Assembly (NCBI GenBank): GCA_950295325.1
Contig: OX485803.1
Coordinates: 11,158,001-11,222,000 of the forward strand
Direction: 5' to 3'
Length of the DNA: 64,000 bases
From: Polytrichum commune
Lineage: Eukaryota > Streptophyta > Polytrichopsida > Polytrichales > Polytrichaceae
Shown here one piece after another: positions 45,037-56,002 of this stretch. Made by a program: the position numbers and the translations under genes. Each line of letters begins with the position of its first letter. Position 1 is the first letter of the stretch. The notes under the pieces are model-generated. The model saw nothing but the letters and a program-made list of their open reading frames with translations. It did not search any database and was not told where the DNA came from.

Positions 45037-46848
45037 ACTCAATGTTGTAATTAGTGTCATACAGTATACTATGCCACTGTGGTAACTTGTCTAATGACAC
45101 TTCTCATGAACAAGTTCACAAGATTTGTCATCCCCATGTAGGTTTAGTTCATCCATATGCCAATTATTGAAACAAAGTTTGATTTATTCAACGTCCTAAC
45201 ATTTTGTAGTGAAAATTTATTGTCCCGAGTGAATGGAATCTAGATGAGAAATCATTGAGTTATTGACAATAATTGCAACATTGTAAATCAATAATGACCA
45301 TCAAAATTTTACTAGGAATGATAAATAACATTAGGTTTACAATCCAAACGTGGGGGGGGGGAGGACTTTCCATTGGAAACTCAAACGATGTGCGTGGGCC
45401 ATTATGAAATTAAACTCCTTATATGTGAGAAACTTATAGAGAAAAGCAAAAGCATACGTAATTCACAATAGGCTAGAAAATGGTCTCATGTCGTTATATT
45501 TTTTGATATAATGTGATAAATGTCTTCACTACATATACAAAATATAAATTATGAAATAAATAAGCCTTTACTGCATATACGATCCACTGTCACTTTCCCA
45601 TGAGAAAGTCATTGAACATTTTCCTCATCCATATGATGTTTGGGGCGATCACACCCCCTTACGTTTCGTAACCACGTGCGATAATGGGGTATTTAATGGG
45701 GGAATTTATGCATCTCTCAATATTTTTTCCCTCCCTATTTGTAAATAAAAAGCTACTTTGACGTAATTTTTAGCACACTATATTTACTTGTAATTTTTAG
45801 AGAGGCTAATTTTTGGCATAATTTTTTTTAATAAATCGTACAAGGACCAAATAGTGGACGGAATACTATAGTATTGCAAAACCGACTATGAGCAACAGAC
45901 ATTTCATACCATTCAAATTGTCATTCATTCAGTCTCAACTAGTAATACCAATCCTAGATGATTCAAAGTTCCATTCAAAACATAACCAATAAACATGGAG
46001 ATAAAAAAATATACAAGCTAAAATTTGGACAGAAACTACACACTTCTTCATCCGATTAGTCAAACCCATCATTCTTTTATTAATCATATTACACACTTTT
46101 AGGGGGATCCTATGTCTATGACCTTATTTTTCTACTGATTACTAAAATGGAGGAATTATCCACCACCCTATTTCACATATAATCATGTAAGGCACACATT
46201 TCCAATGCTATGGTAGGTCTAACGACATTCTAAATTTTACCCGAGACAAATTATATTGACCTTATTCTCTTTTTTAATCTCGCATGGTTTTCTAAAATTC
46301 CAATAGTCACCTCCCTGAGATGTGATGTAAAGTGAACAATTGCGTCAAACAAACAAATACAAGAGCACACGAACCTAGCCACAATCTAGAGAGAACAAAC
46401 TCAAGGGAGCCGATGAGCACTTCAAGAGTCTCTAGTTTATAAAAACCTAGAACCCAAAAGCATAATCTCAACAAGAATGGATAGGATAGTGATTGGTGTT
46501 TATTACCATATGACAACAATGGATGAAAACATAAATTGGATGAGACTAACACATTTATTGTTAATCGTTTCTCTAAAACATAGCCCCCCCCCCCTTTTGT
46601 ACATCTACGTTTACTTCAAAATATTAATAGCCTTGTTGAATGTACACACTAGAGAAAAATAATACCTCTGCCTTATATATATACTATGTACGATAATGCC
46701 TCGAATAATACCCTTTTCTACACTCACATCAGTTCATATATGGTACGAAGAATCCACTCCCCGGATTTATATTTAGTGTTGGTGGTTTACAATTAGTATC
46801 GAGCAAGACCAATAGAATTGATGTCACTAAATACAATATTTAGTGTAG
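45037..46848. mobile_element. MITE, 'ATTTAGTGT' family, 393-bp form, split by a nested insertion
   Basis: Bases 45037-45350 match the left and middle of the element at 15742-16134 and bases 46767-46848 match its right end (GGTTTACAATTAGTAT.GAGCAAGAC, ending ATTTAGTGTAG). The roughly 1.4 kb between the halves is a different element, so this copy was present first and was then hit. Confidence 0.8.
45352..46763. mobile_element. Foldback-type element, GGGGTGGACTCTTCATAC ends, itself interrupted
   Basis: The left end (about 45352) and right end (inverted, GGGGAGTGGATTCTTCGTAC) are decayed versions of the ends of 62522-63234, and both flanking interiors match that copy. About 670 bp (45639-46318) has no counterpart there, so a third sequence was inserted. 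ATATGATG before it and ATGTGATG after it may be an imperfect 8-bp target duplication, which would suit a hAT-type element. Confidence 0.75.
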
Positions 46849-49800
46849 TGTTGAGTCCACTTTCGGTACCCCCAAGGTGGAACAAGGGCCGATTATACGA
46901 TGGGGCCTTCACCTCATCCATGAGTCCCCCCCCCCACCAATCAAAATAAGATTGTGATCCATGATAGAATGTATATATGTCCCATTACGTTACCTTGCAT
47001 GTCATGGTGGGTCTTGCCGTGACATGTCACTACACGAAAGCTCGTGTTGTTGAATACAAAAGGCACATTCATAGTTCAAACTAAGTACACTTCAAACTCC
47101 GTAATATCACCCTCCTCGATGCCACTCCTCCTCTTGTATCCCGAAACCCTATGGAGCATGTGTTCTCAATCTAAATCTCACTCCTTGTTGTCACGTTTCC
47201 CTCCCATGTATCACAAGTTTTGACAATAAGTAAACCGTCAAAGATTTCAACCCATGCGCTCGCGCGCATCACATTGTCATCGTTGTTATTGATGTTATTG
47301 TTGCAATGTTGACTTTGTGTTATTTCATAATGTCACATGCTACACTGGTTCCTTTTGATCACGCATCCAATGTTAACACTACAAAACTCTCTAGTATCAT
47401 GTGCGCTTTGGTTGCCACAAGTGATGTTATGGAGCTTAGAGTGTATCATAATTTGACTAATACTCATGCTCCCTCACCCATTTGAATCTAATCTTGTGAC
47501 CAATCACTCTAATTACCCATCACATTTGACCAAAATTGTGATGGCTAATGTGTTGAACTCTAATATGCAATTTGTGCCTACTTGTTTATATGTAGGAACA
47601 CAAATACAATTTGGGCCTAGTTTTGATATTGTAATATACAAATTTCAAGTTTGAGTTCTACGTGATCACAAATCTTAATCAAACACCTACATTTGAGTGG
47701 TGTTTGGAAATTTTTGTGCTTGAGAACGTGTGCCAAAATAACACATGGACCATGATATGTTTAGAGTAATTGCTTTGAATATCAACACCGATATAAGGTG
47801 TGTGGCTAGCTAGTTTTGGATTCTAATTTGAGTCTTAGCATACCTAACTTGGTCACATGATATTGTGTGTATTGGACGTCATCAAGTCGTTTAAAGCATA
47901 ATAGTACATCCTCGATGCACATGTCCATTGTCATTCATGGAGTTTGTTGTCGACAATGAAAGGAGGAGCAAAACCACTTTGGGACTACTTCCGATTAAAG
48001 CATGAACAAAATCTTTGTTTTGTGACCACTTTGAGACCAACTCTATCTACCCAAAAGGTGTCTCAAAGGCAAAACATAAGGCATGTTTGGTAGAATGCGG
48101 TAGACTATTCATTTACATATCATATGGTAGTTGAATAGGCCCACAAAGGTGTCATTTTAAGCACATGTGAACCTCGAAATCTCCCCTCCCCCAATGTACA
48201 AATCATGGAACCCGAACTTTGACTGGAAATCTATAGGGACACACGAACTTCACCCGCAAACTTCTCATTGGCACTCGTCCTCATTCATGGTTGCTAGCAT
48301 AATGAGATCGTTAGCTTTTCAATTCGAAATTAATATTGGCATGCGAAGTTAGAAAGTGCTCACATGCATGAGCACACATTCACTAGATTCAATAGTGAAC
48401 AAAATTGGGAGGTCTATGTGATTACTTAGCCCCTAAATACAAGAAAAGCCTAAATGTGCCAAAATAGACGAGTTTTTATTTTGTAGGCTATGTCAATCGA
48501 ATCTATTTTTTCATATATGTTTAGGTGCTATAAAAGAGCACATGTGCATGTTTTTTTGCATGTTGGATAGATCATTAGACCTAGGGTTTCATATCAGTTG
48601 GGATTTATAGCGTACTGTGCCCCTACCCCCCACTTCCAATTGCTTTAGTGGGTCTAAAATGTTGATTGTTGGAGGTCATTACTCCCTTTGATTTATCAAT
48701 TAATGCACAGATATTTTTTTAAACAAAAAGATGCATTGTTTATGCCACAACAAGATTTGGATTATGAGGTCCACATGTACCTCTTTCAAAAGATTAAGAT
48801 TGAGTTGACAACATCCACTTTCCATATCAAGGACTTTCAAATTTTCAAACATGACATTTGTGGGAGTTGTAAGTTGCACGTGGTTGGTATTTTCAATTGC
48901 CTTCTAATGGTGTGCTATTGAATTCAATGCACCCAAAATATATATATAAAATCAGGGTGAGATTTTTATTTTGATATTGCATCACATAAATGTTGCAATA
49001 TCCTAGTTGGAAATACTTGGGTGGTTGAGAAGGAATTGAGTTACTCCTCAACTACACACTTTGGACATCCATACATTGGGATTTAGAACACACATTTTTG
49101 ACGTGACAATAAAATTGTCAAATTTTCAAATATTCACAAAGGGGCTTCCAAACAAGTAGTCATTAATGGGTTTAAATACAAAGCTAGCCTTCACTTTGAT
49201 CATTTATAACATTTAAATCGCAACTCCATTGAGACACTTGAATGACCATCTTTGTAAGTTGCAATTGCTAAGCATTGGATGGGACAATTCCCAATCCGAT
49301 CCAACAATCAAAATTGGTCGTGGATTTAATAGTGACCACAATTGGGCCACAAACCTTATTAAGTTATGGCTTCAAGTACGTGGATGTTATTCAATTTGTT
49401 TTTCATATTTTCCAAGTAATGGTCATTAGGTTTACACAATGAAACTTGGGTTGCACCAACACATCTCTTATGAACGATCGGACATCCTCGAACTTAGTCA
49501 TAGTTATCATAAGTGCATGTTCAATAATAATGTTTTTGCACATGTAAGTTCTCCCAATTGTGTTCACTTTTGAGTGTAGAGTACAGTGATCTCCCACTTT
49601 AAGTATGCACTTTGAACCAGAGTCGTTGGTGCGCACTTAGTTGGTAGGTGCGTACTTTGTAAATTTCCATCGAACCAGAAGAAATGAGCGGTTTTAAAAT
49701 ATTGTGTTGTTATGTTGGAGAACGTTAATGAAGTTCTAGAAATGATGCATATTGAAGAAGAATCGCTTATCGATCACAAAATCCAGCCTACGAAGACATT

Positions 49801-50485
49801 TATGAATCTAAAGTGCTACCGACTTCAAAGGCTTTGAAGCTCTACACAACATTGTCCTCGACATCGATGACCAATTGCTTTGTTATGATGTTCAAATAGA
49901 AGTTGGACAAATGTATGATGAACTGCGACAATCATTTGAGATGTTTCATTGAAACTTTAACAAAGTGACATTGACTGTCAAGCATAAAAAATTCATGCAT
50001 TTGTGACAAATGACTTTGCATGACATGTTCAAGCAATAAAGTATGAACCATGATTATTGTCAAAAATTTGCGCACTTAACCGGGATGCTTACTTAAACGG
50101 GTGCGTACTTAAGTGAGAGATTATTGTAGTTGATAAAGTTTGAAGTTGTAGTCCAATCTCTTTAAACATGTGTCTTTATGGTGTTTATCTTTTGATCCTC
50201 ACCTAACCACACACCAATTAGTCACTGGGGTTCAATTAACCAAATGCCACCCATATACGTTATAAGTTATCACGTGTGATAAGGCAACCACCGAGTGATG
50301 CCAATGTACCTGGAGACAAGGAAGTATCATGTACCAACATGCTTCTCATTCATCCAACATAAAAAGACCTAACGTAGTATGGAGCCCGGAGGTTGCTTTT
50401 TTGAGTCAATTTGACAGCGGAAGCTTAGCTTCAAAGACCCCAAATTAGTCTACCCAAGGTCATTTGAGACGCATTGGCAACAAAC
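46849..50485. other. Intergenic, no gene recognised
   Basis: Bases 47355-47452 are the inverted copy of 9829-9925. Bases 50145-50235 carry a copy of the dispersed repeat also at 35.5, 41.8 and 43.4 kb. A C-run lies at 46928-46936. The open frames here are short and without recognisable motifs. Confidence 0.4.
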
Positions 50486-50488
50486 TTA

Positions 50489-50987
50489 GGGCCACTTCAC
50501 ACACGAGACTGAGAGCCCGTTACCATTACACTTCAAGTACTCTCATTCGTGGAAGAGGTGGAGCCAGTCCAAGTTCGCTTCACACTACGCTTGAGGGACC
50601 AACGGAGTATGTGAATGCACGATGGATGTAAAGTCTACATGGACTCTTACATGGCATCAAATGGATCATGCTTCACGGTCACTTGGATTATTTTCAAAAA
50701 CCACCTCTTGGAGGTAGGCCTCACACAAAACCAGGAGACCATGGCCCTCCGAATGTTCACAACCGTTGATTTATTCTATTTTATCATGTGTGAGGACCCG
50801 CATGAATAAAAATTCATTCAAATAGCATTTGGTCGAGGGCCCAGTCACATATGACTTCATACTACACTCGAGGATCCGTGACCGCACTACATGATTTTGA
50901 AGGTGTCTCGGGACGGCCTTTGGACACTTTCTTTTGGGCTCTGACAATCCCATGGTCACGGCTCTTGGCTCGTGTGTGAAGTGGCCC
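50489..50987. mobile_element. PIF/Harbinger-like MITE (499 bp), TTA target duplication
   Basis: Perfect inverted ends GGGCCACTTCACACACGAG (left, and inverted at right) with TTA directly outside both (50486-50488, 50988-50990). The interior matches 32286-32694 inverted. The ends here are much better preserved than in that copy, so this insertion is probably younger. Confidence 0.9.
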
Positions 50988-50990
50988 TTA

Positions 50991-51484
50991 TAGGGGGTCA
51001 AAAGTGTATGTCGGATGCATGAGAGGTATGTAAGTTATGGTATTTACGCTTGTATAGGGTAACTTAAGTCCCTCTCTCCAATGTGCCTGATGCATCTCTC
51101 CATCACCTTCAACTGCAGGCCCTAGATTTTGTCAGTGAACAAATCACTTCCCTCACCACTCCCCAAAGCGACACACAAACCTAACTTCAGCTTAGTTGAG
51201 CCGCCGTCGGCCTTAACTTCTTCAAAGCTCCGCCGACCTTAATTAATTAACCAAGTTAAGGCAGTGTCCGGGGGCATTATCGGTTGAGGGTAGATGGGTC
51301 TTAATTAAGTGGGCTCGCTCTCTTAATTGGACCTCTATGTTTGATAATTATGTGGGCTGGTGAGGATCAAAGAGTACATATCGTAAAGACACGTGTTCAA
51401 AAGAGACTGGACATTCAATAGTTACCGCAATTGGGAGGACTTGTGTATCATGTTAAGCAATGAACAAACATGCACTTCCAATAA
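50991..51484. other. Intergenic, no gene recognised
   Basis: Mixed composition; a GCCG-rich patch at 51200-51245. No ends, domains or repeats I can name. Confidence 0.35.
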
Positions 51485-52716
51485 CCATGACTATGGACCG
51501 TGAAGTGGGACCATGGAAGATGGTTGGTTTACATTATGGACCATGAAGTCGGACCATGAAGTCATGGTTATAGTGTAAACATGTTTACACTATGGACCAT
51601 GAAGTCCAACCATAAAGTCATGGCCGGTTTACACTATAGACCATGAAGTCGGACCATGAAAGATGGCCTTTGTCAATGGTCTGACTTTCATGGTCCGACT
51701 TCATAAAAAATTAATCATGAGAGCCTTGGGCCCCTCACTAGGTGTAAACCGAATGTGGACCAAGAAGAATGACCATGCGCCAAAAAGTGAAGGTGCTGAT
51801 TTTTTAAATACATGCTGAAAAAGGGGAATTTTGAAAAAAAAAATTCAAGTTTGACCATTCTCTTGTCTTCTCTTCGGCTTCACTTGTCTTCACTCCTTGT
51901 TAAATGTGTCGAAGATGTGGCTTGCAAATCTTCTCACAACAATTTTTACAAAAAAATTAGCAATTTAATTTGTACATGTGACATGTAACTTGTGTTGTCA
52001 CTACACTAAATAGGATATTTAGTGTTTAATTATATTTAATGTTGTTACCGCCCTACCTTGCTCAACACTCAAGTTCAATTCTTTGATAAATAGTGTTAGA
52101 AGATTTCCCATTGCGGTACTTTTGACCACCATGATCTACAGTCACTAAACGACTACATATTTCTCGTTTTGTTTTGCAACTGCAATTTTAAACATTTTTG
52201 GGGTGTGTAATATATTGTTGGAAAGGTATTTTCGAGACCTTTCCAACGGTATATTACAAGCCCCCAAATTCCAATCATTGCAGTTGGTAGAGAAAAAAAA
52301 TATATGCACTCAAATTCTTGAGGTTTAGAAGCCCCACGTTGTTTGGTGAAACACGTGGGAGTTGGTTTAAGGGGTAGGGCAAGGTAGTAATGGTATGTCT
52401 CATGGGCTATGATATGATTAAGGCATATAGAGGATAGACTCATTAAAAGATAATTAAAACAACATTTTTCAGACATGGGCTCTTGCCTTTTCCTACCATA
52501 CCACTTCTCTTGCCTCTCTCATAGCAAAACCCGTTGGACCATTTCAGTGCATTGATCAGGCCTTAAAAATTATATTTTGGGGACCTCGACCTTCATAGCC
52601 CCTCTGACATTTTTTCCTTAGTGTAAACCGAAGTTGTCCCGGGACAAGTTCAGCAGCCAATCGGTTGCCTTGCAGAGCCCTAGTCCAACTTCATGGTCCA
52701 TAGTGTAAACCCGTCC
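51485..52716. mobile_element. Putative inverted-repeat element with multiple 'GTTTACACTATGGACCATGA' units
   Basis: Three direct copies of a roughly 60-bp unit (GGTTTACA.TATGGACCATGA then AGTCGGACCATGAA) lie at about 51525-51665, and inverted pieces at 51570-51600 and 51690-51710. The right end (52665-52716) carries one inverted copy, ending GTAAACCCGTCC followed by TAA. TAA also precedes 51485. If these are target duplications the element is 1232 bp and PIF-like, but the left end is decayed. It contains one 'ATTTAGTGT' MITE end near 52001. Confidence 0.5.
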
Positions 52717-53777
52717 TAAATCAAGGAAAGTATGATTTTCAAATTGGTTCTTGCATGTGCTTCATCGTAGATTTGCAAATGCACACGAATTTTGTTGTGT
52801 AAATCTAATTGGTAAAAGTTAGAGAACATGAAAAACAAGCCAAATAACACCCACATACCTTACATCCTAGTGCTTCCATGTCCAACCGGTTACGTGTTGG
52901 CATCTTACAGTTTGTCTTTATTATATTGCAGTATATTTTGTAGATTCGTGATCGGTAATTTTTCTGAAGTCTTGAAGTCCAACCGGTTATCTTTCAAACT
53001 CAATCGGTTCATATGTAACTAGGAGTCGATACTGCCCGTTCATTGAGTTAAGGTGAGCAGGCACTTTTAGAACTGCGCCCACTTTCTCGTTGGATATGAA
53101 ACACGTGCACCTACAATTGAGTGGTGTGTGGTCATGTGTGGATCTAAGAATGGTTACCAGAAGAATGTGTGTTTAAAGAGATTGGATCATGTGTTCAAAC
53201 TTTTGTTAACCATTCCATATTCAAATGTTGTGTTTTGTGTTGGCAAAAGCTCTCGACTTGACTTAGTTTTTGGAGCACTTCGTACTGCAAGCTCAACATA
53301 GTGCAAGTCCTTGGGAAGCATGGACCTTATGTGATCACTCTTCTTAGTTGGGCACATATGTGACATGGCTTGCGTCTAAAAGGAATCCTAAAAGACACTT
53401 GCTATGGTTAGGGGCTGATCACACCGGCTAGTTCATACACAATTTGTTGGCATCTCCGACTATAATAATGTGAAAGTGATGGGCCAACATCTATTTCTCA
53501 ACATAATTCCCAACAATTTCACGGCTAGAACCGGACGGAAATTTTGGTGTGATCATGGCATGAGAGTGGACTATTTGCTCATTATATAGAGACCATCTAG
53601 GTTCAACATCTAGCATTATCAGGAGATCCCATAGCATAAATCAACAAGAATGAGAATCTTCATGTTGATTTCTTGCAACTTTTGCATGTGCACCATGGTT
53701 TGGGATCTCGGATGAAAACAACGACTCTGTGTGATTCAAATGAGACACATCTCAAGTTGGTCCAACAATCATATATA
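52717..53777. other. Intergenic, dispersed-repeat relic
   Basis: Bases 53110-53210 carry, on the minus strand, the dispersed repeat found at 35.5, 41.8, 43.4 and 50.2 kb. No gene recognised. Confidence 0.35.
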
Positions 53778-53779
53778 TA

Positions 53780-54482
53780 AGGTAGAGGGTGCTTAAACCA
53801 ACACTTTAAGCTATTGCACATACATATGGCTATGTGGTTGATATATAAAATATATATTCATATTAGCCTTTGGGCTAAACATAGGTATCAAGAAAGAAAA
53901 AATAAATTTAGTCTCAATTGAATATTTGATGAATATTCAAAGTCAAAACTACTAGCTTCCTTACACCAATCATAGGCCCCGTATATGGCAACCTCACATA
54001 TGATGAGGACCCCCCCACCTTCATTGCCTAGAACCAACACAACATAGTTGGGTATTAGACCCAAACTACATCAAAGCCCAAGTAGTAATGGTATGCAAAG
54101 CCACACGGGCTACCTCCATGATCCCTCCCGGTTCACTTGCAAAATCATCACCTTGCATCCCGGGAACCGACCCCCTTGCATCCCGGGAAATGACCCTTTT
54201 GTGCTTTGTGGGCCTACCTCCTTGGCGTTGTGAATAGAATGACTAGAATAGGCATTGACAAGCCACCCTAATCCCACGTTGAAGCAACCCGAGATAGAGT
54301 GGAGCCCGTTACATACCCTACATGAAGGTTATGGAGGCCGCTATGAGGTGGCACCACTAATGGCACCTAAAACCGTCACTCTGTGGGCCCAGACACTCCT
54401 ACACTGCCGGGTACGGTTCAAGGTTGTAGAGTGTTGGCAATTGGGAGGCATTTATAGGTGTTGGTTTTAGCACCCTCTACCT
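53780..54482. mobile_element. Inverted-repeat element (703 bp), TA target duplication
   Basis: Left end AGGTAGAGGGTGCTTAAACC and right end (inverted) AGGTAGAGGGTGCTAAAACC, continuing as AACAC in both. TA stands directly outside both ends (53778-53779, 54483-54484), as for Tc1/mariner-type elements. The interior has no transposase. Confidence 0.8.
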
Positions 54483-54714
54483 TACGTGTGGAGTTGGAAG
54501 TGTCCACATTTGGGTTGCACACCTTATAATGCTATGAATGAACAGAAGGTATACGGACCCATGTGGTCACTCTTCCTAACTAGACACCTAGAGTTGAGTG
54601 ATATATGGCAAGACTAGTAATTAAGAATGAACAAAAATAAACAAACAAGCATTTCCATTAAGAATAGATTATGTGCTCTAATTATAGACATTATTATAGA
54701 TTCGCTACAATAAA

Positions 54715-54959
54715 TATTCTATTTAGTGTCACAAACTGTTTGAAACTACGCAATGCTATGACTATTTACCATTTCATTTTTTACCAACAAAGGTCAAATT
54801 ATAATGTAAAATGTGCAACCCTATTGTTATAATGTAAGGTTTGGACATTATAGAGCATTTACATCTTTACTTGGTAAACAAATTACATTTGATGTTAAAA
54901 AAATATAGCATTGTGTAACTCCGAATAGTAAGTGACACTAAATACGATGTTTAGTTTAG
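54715..54959. mobile_element. MITE, 'ATTTAGTGT' family, short form
   Basis: Left end CTACAATAAATATTCTATTT; right part GTGACACTAAATACGATGTT then TAGTTTAG. It shares ACCAACAAAGGTCAAATT, GGACATTATAGAGCATT and TAGCATTGTGTAACTCCGA with the intron 20 element. It carries a small internal duplication (ATAATGTAA) near 54800-54835. Confidence 0.8.
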
Positions 54960-56000
54960 TTATCACATTCGTGTTTGGAGTTGAAAGTTCCCAGAACATG
55001 GCCATAGATTTTATACACTTCTTGAAGTTCTAGATTGAAAATTTGGAGACCGAGTTATTTGGGTCACGGGTATCACTGTGCTTAACTAGCTTGGGGCATT
55101 CTATATCTTCCATACCCTTCAATGACAAATCCTCGGTCACCATCATGCTAAAGATATGTGGTCCAATCTTCTAGACACCTTGGCAAAACATTTGTTAGGT
55201 TGCATACATTGTGGAAAACAAGGGCATTGATTGTCCACTCAAGGAGGTTCGTGACAAGTTTGTAGGCCGAGGTCAACGCTTCCCGAAAATTGGAAACTAT
55301 ATATGTGTGGTCAAAGATAGGGTCTATTTTTATTGATGGCAACAAAAAATTTGAAGTAGTTTAAGAAGAAATTAGGCCTCACATAATATGTGACTTTGAG
55401 GTTGTTCTAGATTTCGTGAATCGGGGTTTACATCTTTATTAGATTCCATTGTATAAAAACTTGCAAAGGGTTATAGTGTATACACTCCCCCGTCCCGCAT
55501 GTAGTGGAAGATAATCAGAGGACTAAACTGCACTACGATAAATTATGGTTTGGCCTTTTGAGATGGTTCTTGAAACGAGCTAAAGTTTGACCTCGGTTGG
55601 ATGACCAACTGGAATTGGCCACGTGTGGAGGATAATTGTAGAACACAACACTTCTATGACAAGCTACTTGTTGATTTATACTGAACATATGGTATATGTA
55701 TACAACTAACCCCAACCTTTCCAAGTGATTGAAAAGTACTACAAAATATCCATAATCATGTAATCGAATGGGTCATTTAAATGTATGTCAACAAAATCAT
55801 ACCCCGCCCCCACAAACAATTATACCCTTGGCGCACACGTTGGTCCAGTAAGTCACATTAAGTGTCGGCCTCGGGGTTTGTAGTCGTTACAGACATAATC
55901 ATTGTGTTGGAAAATGTGGATTGACTATATTGACTTTCCTCAAATGTTTGTGGATACAACAAGATGTGGAAACATGTCCCCCGCTGCAAATTTTCCAACA
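54960..56000. other. Intergenic, no gene recognised
   Basis: AT-rich DNA with short open frames only. No element ends or repeats that I can name. Confidence 0.35.
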
Positions 56001-56002
56001 TA

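Noticed and set aside
46307-46662. Open frames on both strands resembling those at 62741-63284
   Set aside because: Peptides agree on both strands, so the cause is DNA similarity of two foldback-element copies and not coding conservation.
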